From positions 1 to 15,894 of the forward strand of contig CAJUIE010000026.1 in the NCBI GenBank assembly GCA_910586375.1: DNA of 15,894 nucleotides, given 5' to 3'. The position numbers and the translations under genes were made by a program. Shown piece by piece: positions 1-5,975 of the stretch. The DNA is from an uncultured Alistipes sp. Lineage in GTDB: Bacteria; Bacteroidota; Bacteroidia; Bacteroidales; Rikenellaceae. Under the pieces are notes generated by a model that was not told the DNA's origin, did no database searches, and worked only from the letters and a program-made list of their open reading frames with translations. How positions within the stretch are numbered: the first letter of the stretch is position 1; each line of letters starts with the position of its first letter.

Positions 1-65
1 GGGAGCCGTGCGGGCCGTAGCCGGTGCTGGCGAACGGGTGTGCAGATGATAACGAATTTTGGATT

Positions 66-911
66 ATGATTATTTCTGGTAAAGAACTTTCGGCCAAATT
101 GAAGGCCGACATGGCGGCGGAGGTGGCGACTTTCCCTGCGAAATACGGGCGTGTGCCCCATTTGGCTGTGATTTTGGTCGGTGAAGACCCCGGCAGCGTA
201 AGCTACGTGACCGGCAAGGCCAAGGCTTCGGCTGAGGTGGGTATTCGCAACACGACGATCCGCAAACCCGCGGATATTACCGAAGTGGAGCTGCTCGATA
301 TCGTGGCCGGGTTGAATGCCGATCCTGAGGTCGATGGCATTCTGGTGCAGCTTCCCTTGCCGAAGCATATCAATGAAGAACGGGTCATCGCGGCCATCAA
401 CAAGACCAAGGATGTCGACGGATTTCATCCGCTCAATGTGGCGGCACTGTGGCAGAAACAGCCCTGTACGCTGCCCTGCACGCCCAAGGGGATCATCAAG
501 ATGTTGAAGGCTGCGGGTGTCGACATCGCGGGCCGCGAGGCGGTCGTTGTCGGACGCAGCAACATCGTGGGGCTGCCCGTGGCGAAGCTGTTGCTGGATG
601 AGAACGCCACCGTCACCGTTGCCCACAGCCGCACGCGCGATCTTGGGGAGGTGACACGCCGTGCCGAAATTCTCGTTGTGGCGATCGGTCGTCCGAAGTT
701 TGTCACGGCCGATATGGTGGCTGCGGGTGCCGTGGTGATTGATGTTGGGGTAAACCGCGATCCTGAAAGCGGTAAGTTGTGCGGCGATGTCGATTTCGCG
801 GCTATTGAACCGAAAGCCTCTGTTATTACGCCCGTGCCGGGTGGTGTGGGCCCTATGACGATCTGCTGCTTGATGGAGAACACGATAGAGTGTTTTCTGC
901 GGGGCCGTTGA
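66..911 (+). CDS. folD: FolD, bifunctional methylenetetrahydrofolate dehydrogenase / methenyltetrahydrofolate cyclohydrolase
   Basis: Cytosolic enzyme that interconverts 5,10-methylene-, 5,10-methenyl- and 10-formyl-tetrahydrofolate, supplying one-carbon units for purine and formyl-methionine synthesis. The 281-residue product is of normal family length. Visible motifs: SYVTGK at 46-51, with the catalytic Tyr47 and Lys51; VQLPLP at 94-99; KDVDGF at 115-120; the nucleotide-binding loop VVGRSNIVGLP at 161-171; and PGGVGPMT at 258-265. The frame is open further upstream to an ATG at 24, but MIISGKEL at 66 matches the usual FolD N-terminus, so 66 is chosen. No Shine-Dalgarno sequence precedes it, as is common in Bacteroidetes. 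It converges on the minus-strand series; 53 nt separate its stop from the next coding sequence and no clear terminator is seen there. Promoter and upstream partners lie outside the window. Confidence 0.97.
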   Translation: MIISGKELSAKLKADMAAEVATFPAKYGRVPHLAVILVGEDPGSVSYVTGKAKASAEVGIRNTTIRKPADITEVELLDIVAGLNADPEVDGILVQLPLPKHINEERVIAAINKTKDVDGFHPLNVAALWQKQPCTLPCTPKGIIKMLKAAGVDIAGREAVVVGRSNIVGLPVAKLLLDENATVTVAHSRTRDLGEVTRRAEILVVAIGRPKFVTADMVAAGAVVIDVGVNRDPESGKLCGDVDFAAIEPKASVITPVPGGVGPMTICCLMENTIECFLRGR

Positions 912-964
912 TGTTCTGCATGTATTGGCTGCTTCTGATGTGGGCCTTTGTTGTGGAGGCTCTC

Positions 965-1156
965 TTATTCCTGCACGCAGCGAACGGGGAAACCGTACGC
1001 ACGGTAGTTGCTGCCTTCGGGGTTCATGCTGGAATTGTCGAAGAGCAAGCCCGATCCGCTCACGCCCGACGCCGAGTAAGGCGCATTGCTCCAGGCGAAA
1101 CCGCGCATGCCCACACCGAGCAGGCTGCCGGAATCGCTGGTGCGGTAACCCGAAGC
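965..1156 (-). pseudogene. Orphan C-terminal fragment of a FISUMP-type surface protein
   Basis: The minus strand encodes 63 residues beginning ASGYRTSDSGSLLGVG and ending SNYRAYGFPVRCVQE, then TAA at 967-965. The pattern GYR, serine/glycine-rich turn, GFAWS, NPEGSNYRAYGFPVRCV is the typical C-terminal end of Bacteroidetes FISUMP (Fibrobacter succinogenes major paralogous domain) secreted or lipoprotein sequences. There is no start codon or signal peptide: the frame is closed immediately upstream by the TAA that ends the DUF2156-GNAT gene (1159-1157), and the fragment follows in the same frame. It is therefore either the 3' remnant of a gene whose front was lost by deletion or recombination, or a tail reachable only by readthrough. 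The family assignment is by recognition of the sequence pattern; the remnant interpretation is inference. Confidence 0.7.
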
Positions 1157-2542
1157 TTATTTTTTATGGTGACAAATCAGTTGTTCGGGGAGGAGGGTAT
1201 GCGGGTTGTGAAGGCGGAGCATGGCAAGGTCGGCGGTCGGATCGCCTGTGCCGAAGTCGAAGTCCTCGGGTGTGGAGAACGTAACGGGTAGGGCGCCGGC
1301 GAATCCGAATCGGGCGTAGAAGTCGCGAAGAGACGGATTGCCGGGCGTGGGAATCAGGAAGACGGCATTGTCTCCGCGTTGGTCACACAGCTCGACGGCC
1401 TGCCGCATTAGCTGCGAAGCGTGGCCCCGGCCCCGGAAGTCGGGGTGGGTGGCTACACCGTAGATATAGCTCGTGCGGCCCAGTTCGCATTCGAACGGCA
1501 GGATATGGAGCATGGACACTAAGCGCCCGTCGTGTTGGATGGAGAGCATTTGCTGAGAGGCGTAGTGGCGTATAAGAAATGTGTCGATGAATGTTTCGTT
1601 GTCGCCGAATACCTTTTGCCATAGCTCCTTGCAGGCTTTTTCGGTGTCGTTAAGGTCGATCGCCGTATATTTGTGGAGCAGCTCGGCGGGGTGGTAGGAG
1701 AGCTTGGCATGGCGCAGCCCCTCCAGCCCGAGGTCCTCTTCGCGGTTGATCCAGCGAAAACGTTCAGGCAGATGTTCGGTGAAGAGCTTGTTGATGGCCG
1801 TAAAGGCCCCTTCGAACGTTGTATCGGCTTTTTCGACATGGGTTACGAAGGTGTCGTCGCTTACCGCAGAGCCATAGGTGAAAGCCACTAATTGGTCGCC
1901 GACATAGAGACAGCCACCCCGAAGACCTAATGCGTCGAAGTGTGCGAAGGCTTGCTGCATGGCTCGTTGCTCGGCGCACAACTCCGAAACGTGTCCTTCG
2001 TGAGTGCGGCGCCACTGGCGTTCGAGGGCCATGCACTCGGCGAAGCGGTCGGGTGTCAGCTCTTCATAGTGGTAGTCGGGATATTCGGCCGTGAAGCGGT
2101 TGAGATGGTTGCGCTTAGGCTGGTAGCGGCGCCCGGAGAGGGTGCGCAGGTTGTCGGCGAGGTAGATATAATCTTCCATTGCCCGGTCCGAAGCGCAGGC
2201 AAAGGAGCCGGGGAAAGCGTTGCGGAGCAGGGAGCACCCTTCGTCGGTCAGCCCGACGAGCCGCAACCGTTGGCCACACGACTGGGCGTCGTCGCGCAGC
2301 AGAGCGACGATTGGGGTGAAGTCGCCCGGTCCGACAGGCTGCATGTAGCCGATATTCGGGCCGCCGTCGATGTGGAACCGGATGATCAGAAAGTCATCAA
2401 CAAGTGCCCAGGCGCTGCGATAGACCTCCTGCCAGCAAAACATGTTGGCGAAGGTCAGGTCGCAGTTGCGGCTGTCCGAGGGCAGGGTGTAGCGTTCGAT
2501 CGTCGCCCGGTCTTCAATTCTCAGGGGGTGGAACTCAATCAT
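1157..2542 (-). CDS. DUF2156 (phosphatidylglycerol lysyltransferase-like) domain fused to a GNAT acetyltransferase domain
   Basis: A 461-residue cytosolic protein with no signal peptide or membrane segment. Residues 1 to about 292 resemble the DUF2156/LPG-synthase C-terminal family found as a stand-alone protein of about 295 residues in Bacteroides: SRNCDLTFANMF at 24-35, YQPKRNHLNRF at 140-150, HVEKADT at 235-241 and INREEDLGLEGLRHAKLSY at 265-283. Residues about 298-430 form a GNAT acyltransferase fold, with the acetyl-CoA loop ATHPDFRGRGHASQLM at 364-379 and a C-terminal FYARFGF at 408-414. From memory, in Bacteroides the two halves are adjacent separate genes, so this appears to be a fusion. 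The start overlaps the stop of the upstream LTA-synthase-like gene by 8 nt, implying translational coupling. Substrates are unknown; transfer of an aminoacyl or acyl group is the family expectation, not shown here. The stop is followed in frame by the FISUMP fragment, so the natural C-terminus may have been altered. Confidence 0.85.
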   Translation of the reverse strand: MIEFHPLRIEDRATIERYTLPSDSRNCDLTFANMFCWQEVYRSAWALVDDFLIIRFHIDGGPNIGYMQPVGPGDFTPIVALLRDDAQSCGQRLRLVGLTDEGCSLLRNAFPGSFACASDRAMEDYIYLADNLRTLSGRRYQPKRNHLNRFTAEYPDYHYEELTPDRFAECMALERQWRRTHEGHVSELCAEQRAMQQAFAHFDALGLRGGCLYVGDQLVAFTYGSAVSDDTFVTHVEKADTTFEGAFTAINKLFTEHLPERFRWINREEDLGLEGLRHAKLSYHPAELLHKYTAIDLNDTEKACKELWQKVFGDNETFIDTFLIRHYASQQMLSIQHDGRLVSMLHILPFECELGRTSYIYGVATHPDFRGRGHASQLMRQAVELCDQRGDNAVFLIPTPGNPSLRDFYARFGFAGALPVTFSTPEDFDFGTGDPTADLAMLRLHNPHTLLPEQLICHHKK

Positions 2543-4427
2543 GAATCAGGTAGTTGCGATTGTCGATGCGCGTGTAGTATTGCTGGACGAGGGCCCGCAG
2601 GCGCAGTTCTGTCGTGTCGGTGGTGAGTGCGGGCGGTGTGGTGTCGTCGAATGAGGCGGTCTCAGCCTCTCCGAGGGCCCGGAACTCTCCGTCGTAGCTT
2701 ACGGACCATGCCGGGCGCTTGGGCTCGCCGAGCACGTCGCGGCCGAAAGCGAAATAAGGCTCCTGATTGCCCATAAGTCCCAGAAGCGTAGGCATAAGGT
2801 CGAGTTGCTGGGTTACGTCGTTGATCTCGCCCCGCAGGGCTCCGTCGGGTGTGTAAAAGAAGCCCATGATGTGCATATTTCCGGGATATTCGCGGGTTTC
2901 GGGTGCGAATTTTTCGGATGATACGTGGTCGGCCACGAAGACGAAGATTGTGCGCTGGAACCACTCCTCGTGGTTGAAACGCCCGAAGAAACGGCGGAAA
3001 GCCATGTCGTCGTAGGCCACGCCCCGGTGGATTCGTGTGTAACCCTGTGGCAACGTTGTGGCGTAGCGTTCGGGGACGACGAACGGGTGGTGGGCCGAGA
3101 GGGTGAAGAGCGTGGCGAAAAAGGGCTGCGGCGTCTTGCTGAGCTCCTCGCCTGCAAATTGTAAAAACTCTTCGTCCCAGATGCCCCAGTAACCGTCGAA
3201 GTCGTTGGTGCCGTGGGCTTTTTCATAGTCTTCGCGGCTTACCAGGCGCTCGATGCCTGCCGAGCGGGCGTAAGCTCCGAAGCCCATTGATCCGCGCTCG
3301 GAGCCGCAGAAGAAGAGTGTCGTGTAGCCTTGTGACGCCAGTATGGCTGGCAGCTGGCGGCTTTTGCCCAGCGACTGGGGCATGAGCACGAAGGGCGTCC
3401 TGAACGATGGGAGACTGCCCAGAATTGAGGGCATAGCCTGGATCGAGCGTGTGCCGTTGGCGTACATCCTCCTCAGTGTCAGTCCGCTGCGCATCAACGA
3501 ATCGAGAAAGGGTGTAAAGCCCTCTTCCGGGAGGTCGGCATAGAGATCGGGCCGCAGGTGGGCCGAGTGCTCGGCCGACATGCTCTCCATGATGAAAATC
3601 ATTACGTTACGTCCGGGCAGGACGAGACGCGAACTATCTGCGGAGGGGAGATGCCCGGGCGTGAAGAGCTGTGAGAGCTCTTCGTCGGAGAAGTCTTTGC
3701 GATAGTGTATTTTGCCGACACTGCCGATGGTGCGCAAGAGGCAGAAGGGGTTGCTCAGCACGAGGTTAGCCCGTGCCGGATCGGAGGTATAAAGCGTGGC
3801 GTTGGAGAGGGTGATGGGGCGTGTGGCGCGGGTGAAGCCTCCCCGCATCCCGGCGATGCAGAGCCCTGCGGCCAGCGCGAAAACAGCGGTGTTCACCGCA
3901 TAAAAGTTCCAGCCGTGCAGAATCGACCGGGGCCGTATGTGCCGGCCATAGCCCCACACGAGCAGTGCCGTCAGAGCTGCCGCGGCAAGGAGCAGCGGCC
4001 AGCTTTCGACGGCAAATTTGCCGATGAGCAGCAGCGAATTGTCGTTGTCGGCGAAGAAGATTTCGTCGGCCGTGAATCGTTTCTGTGCATAACGGAAGTA
4101 GATTGCATCGGCGAGGTTGAGGGCGACGATGAGCACGAAGTTGACAACGACATAATAACCGAAAAGCAGGTTGCTATACCAGCTCCGCTCGCGGAAATGG
4201 AACGGGAGGAGCGACAGTAGGATGAATGTCCCGTCGGCATAGGCTACTGAAGCCGTGTCGAAGAGCAGGGCTCCGCGCAGCAGGGCCCCGGCGTCGGACC
4301 AGCCGATCGGTCCGAGCTGTTCCCGGTTCCAGAGCCAGAAGAGCAACTGGCTGACGAGCAGCACGGCGTAAAGCAGTCCGATGCGGCGCACGACGAGTGC
4401 CGGCGGAGTATGGAGCAACCGCTGCAT
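2535..4427 (-). CDS. LTA synthase family protein (membrane sulfatase-fold phosphotransferase)
   Basis: A 630-residue inner-membrane enzyme with about five hydrophobic segments (roughly residues 14-33, 52-75, 88-108, 143-160 and 176-194), followed by a periplasmic alkaline-phosphatase/sulfatase-fold domain from about 270. Metal and catalytic residues of the LtaS/MdoB group are visible: Glu281 in FIMESMS, the nucleophile Thr326 in NGTRSIQAMPS, His446/His447 in SAHHPF, and Asp500-His501 in FVADHVS. Such enzymes move a glycerol-phosphate or phosphoethanolamine group from a phospholipid to an acceptor. Gram-negative bacteria lack lipoteichoic acid, so the acceptor here (glycan, lipid A or another envelope polymer) is unknown. 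The ATG lies 3 nt after the nadC stop and the TGA overlaps the DUF2156-GNAT start, so all three are probably one operon. Family assignment is strong; the substrate is not inferable. Confidence 0.9.
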   Translation of the reverse strand: MQRLLHTPPALVVRRIGLLYAVLLVSQLLFWLWNREQLGPIGWSDAGALLRGALLFDTASVAYADGTFILLSLLPFHFRERSWYSNLLFGYYVVVNFVLIVALNLADAIYFRYAQKRFTADEIFFADNDNSLLLIGKFAVESWPLLLAAAALTALLVWGYGRHIRPRSILHGWNFYAVNTAVFALAAGLCIAGMRGGFTRATRPITLSNATLYTSDPARANLVLSNPFCLLRTIGSVGKIHYRKDFSDEELSQLFTPGHLPSADSSRLVLPGRNVMIFIMESMSAEHSAHLRPDLYADLPEEGFTPFLDSLMRSGLTLRRMYANGTRSIQAMPSILGSLPSFRTPFVLMPQSLGKSRQLPAILASQGYTTLFFCGSERGSMGFGAYARSAGIERLVSREDYEKAHGTNDFDGYWGIWDEEFLQFAGEELSKTPQPFFATLFTLSAHHPFVVPERYATTLPQGYTRIHRGVAYDDMAFRRFFGRFNHEEWFQRTIFVFVADHVSSEKFAPETREYPGNMHIMGFFYTPDGALRGEINDVTQQLDLMPTLLGLMGNQEPYFAFGRDVLGEPKRPAWSVSYDGEFRALGEAETASFDDTTPPALTTDTTELRLRALVQQYYTRIDNRNYLIHD

Positions 4428-4430
4428 GGA

Positions 4431-5285
4431 TTATTCACAGGCTTTGAGCGACATGTCGAGCGACTTGATGCGGTGAGTCAGTGCTCCGACCGAAATGAAG
4501 TCGACGCCGCACTGGGCATAGTCGCGCAGGTTGTCGAGGGTGATGCCGCCGCTCGACTCGGTTTCGCAGCGCCCCGCGACCTTGCGTACTGCTTCGCGCG
4601 TCATGGCCGGGGTGAAGTTGTCGAACATGATGCGGTCGACACCTCCGGCGGCGAATACTTCGTCGATGTCCTCCAAGGTGCGTACCTCGCATTCGATAGG
4701 AATCGTTTTGCCTTTGGAGGCGAGGTATTTGCGGGCGCCGCGGATCGCATTCTGGATGCCGCCCGCGAAGTCGATATGGTTGTCCTTCAGCAGGATCATG
4801 TCGAAAAGACCCATGCGGTGGTTCTCGCCTCCGCCGATTTTTACGGCCATTTTGTCCAGTACGCGCATACCGGGCGTGGTCTTACGGGTGTCGAGCACGC
4901 GGGTGTGAAGCCCTTCGAGTCGTGCCACATAAACAGCCGTCTGTGTCGCTACGCCACTCATGCGTTGCATGATGTTCAGCAGGATGCGCTCGGCTTGCAG
5001 GAGCGATTGCAGCCGTCCGGAGACGTAAAAGGCGACGTCACCGGGCTTTACTTGGTCACCGTCGTGGAGTATCTGTTCGAACTTCACGTCGGGGTCGAGG
5101 CGGCGGAGTATCAGTTCGGCGATTTCGATGCCGGCGATGGTGCCCTCCTCCTTGCATAAGAGGCGCATGCGGCCGCGCTCGGCGGCGGGAATGCAACAAA
5201 GTGAAGTGTGGTCGCCGTCGCCGATGTCTTCCTTGATGCAGAGTTCGACGAGCTCTTCGACGAAAGGTTTGTATTCGGGTCTCAT
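4431..5285 (-). CDS. nadC: Quinolinate phosphoribosyltransferase (nicotinate-nucleotide diphosphorylase, carboxylating)
   Basis: Cytosolic enzyme of de novo NAD synthesis: quinolinate plus PRPP gives nicotinate mononucleotide, CO2 and pyrophosphate. The 284-residue length is typical. Motifs: ERILLNIMQRMSG at 99-111, DTRKTTPGMR at 132-141, KIGGGENHR at 149-157, LLKDNHI at 165-171, ECEVRT at 198-203, RIMFDNF at 218-224, and the phosphate-binding ESSGGI and FISVGALTHR near 243-248 and 263-272. The start MRPEYKPF is preceded by an A-rich stretch rather than a Shine-Dalgarno, as is usual for Bacteroidetes. It is first in the unit with the LTA-synthase-like and DUF2156-GNAT genes. No nadA or nadB lies in the window. 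A probable promoter at 5368-5399 would give it a leader containing a double hairpin. Confidence 0.97.
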   Translation of the reverse strand: MRPEYKPFVEELVELCIKEDIGDGDHTSLCCIPAAERGRMRLLCKEEGTIAGIEIAELILRRLDPDVKFEQILHDGDQVKPGDVAFYVSGRLQSLLQAERILLNIMQRMSGVATQTAVYVARLEGLHTRVLDTRKTTPGMRVLDKMAVKIGGGENHRMGLFDMILLKDNHIDFAGGIQNAIRGARKYLASKGKTIPIECEVRTLEDIDEVFAAGGVDRIMFDNFTPAMTREAVRKVAGRCETESSGGITLDNLRDYAQCGVDFISVGALTHRIKSLDMSLKACE

Positions 5286-5326
5286 TTTTCTATGTTTTTT
5301 AGTGGTTTTTCCGGGTTTTTGTTTTT

Positions 5327-5367
5327 CGGGCCGAAGGCTCCGGCCCGCCCGGCTGCGCCGGACTTTT
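5327..5367 (-). repeat. GC-rich double-hairpin element, copy A (nadC leader)
   Basis: Two adjacent perfect hairpins: CCGGC / GCCGG around a 3-nt loop (5349-5353 with 5357-5361), and a 7-bp stem CGGGCCG / CGGCCCG (5327-5333 with 5341-5347) around a 7-nt loop. The block 5335-5367 matches 10084-10116 at 28 of 33 positions in the same orientation; four of the five differences are C/T. In the minus direction the second hairpin is followed by an A-rich, not U-rich, tract, so it is not an ordinary terminator for the upstream lipoprotein gene. It may be a dispersed palindromic repeat or a structured leader. The rest of 5286-5482 shows no coding sequence. Confidence 0.65.
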
Positions 5368-5399
5368 CAATAATAAAAATCAGCTGTCAGGCTGGCAAG
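5368..5399 (-). promoter_or_regulatory. Probable promoter of the nadC unit
   Basis: On the minus strand the -7 box reads TATTATTG (5375-5368), seven of eight matches to the Bacteroidetes consensus TAnnTTTG. It is preceded after exactly 20 nt by CTTG (5399-5396), three of four matches to the -33 TTTG. Transcription would start near 5360, about 75 nt before the nadC ATG. Seen by eye only; no expression evidence. Confidence 0.45.
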
Positions 5400-5482
5400 C
5401 CGGAGCCATCCCGGGCGTAGGCTTGCAACCTTGTTGCGTCGTCTCCGCTGGCTTCGGTTCTGATAAAGTACTTCGGCGGCGG

Positions 5483-5974
5483 TTACCTGTTCCCACGATA
5501 ATCGACGTGCATGGTGTAGCAGTCGAACGAAACGGAGAGTGTCGCGCCATCGGGACTGCTGCCCCGGAGGTTGCGAATTGTGTATGTGCCTTTCCCATCG
5601 GGATCGTAGGGTGCGCCGTTGCGGTAGGGGATCGTTTCGTCGATTGAGAACGCGAAGCCGCCTTTTTCATCGTCGATAAGTTCGATGCCGCGCACATCGA
5701 ACGAGATGTAAACGGGCATTTGTTCGACGAACTTGATTTTGGGAATCATCAGCGTGTGGGTCTTCTCGTCGGCCGGGGCGAGGGTGAATACGATGTCGCT
5801 CTCTGCAAATGCCGTGAAGGGGCTGCCTTCCAGGGGGGTGACGTCGAGTTGTCCGGTGTAGCTCCAGGCGTTGTCGGTCGGGCAGATCGTGGGGCCGGGA
5901 GTGTCGTTGTCATTGTGGCAGGCACCCAGCAAGAGTGCAACAAGAGGCAGCAGGAGCGCGAATTTCTTGTACAT
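5483..5974 (-). CDS. Small lipoprotein, calycin-like beta-barrel type
   Basis: A 163-residue secreted lipoprotein. The signal peptide MYKKFALLLPLVALLLGAC ends in the lipobox LGAC, with Cys19 as the lipidation site; the following HNDNDTPG linker has acidic residues near the cysteine. The mature part is a single beta-rich domain of about 120 residues (WSYTGQLDVTPLEG at 37-50, IVFTLAPADEKTHTLMIPKI at 61-80, TYTIRNLRG at 130-138). It resembles the calycin-like domain often found in Bacteroidetes lipoproteins encoded beside TonB-dependent receptors. The start lies 1 nt after the receptor stop, so the two are co-transcribed and the lipoprotein is probably a surface or periplasmic partner of that receptor. 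The ligand is unknown; the domain assignment is by general pattern and moderate in certainty. Confidence 0.8.
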   Translation of the reverse strand: MYKKFALLLPLVALLLGACHNDNDTPGPTICPTDNAWSYTGQLDVTPLEGSPFTAFAESDIVFTLAPADEKTHTLMIPKIKFVEQMPVYISFDVRGIELIDDEKGGFAFSIDETIPYRNGAPYDPDGKGTYTIRNLRGSSPDGATLSVSFDCYTMHVDYRGNR

Positions 5975-5975
5975 G

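Noticed and set aside
54..61. GAATTTTG, close to a Bacteroidetes -7 box, before folD
   Set aside because: It would start transcription inside the folD start codon region and has no -33 box.
1..65. Possible end of an upstream gene (a frame ending at TGA 47-49, another ending in an ATGA overlap at 66-69)
   Set aside because: Too short to recognise, and no frame shows a known C-terminus; left unassigned.
890..1291. A 133-codon plus-strand frame with a hydrophobic start after folD
   Set aside because: It overlaps the folD end, the FISUMP fragment and the DUF2156-GNAT end on the opposite strand; the FISUMP reading explains the middle part better.
5380..5697. A 105-codon minus-strand frame overlapping the small lipoprotein gene end
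   Set aside because: No signal or domain, low-complexity Ser/Thr/Pro composition, and mostly inside the lipoprotein gene in another frame.
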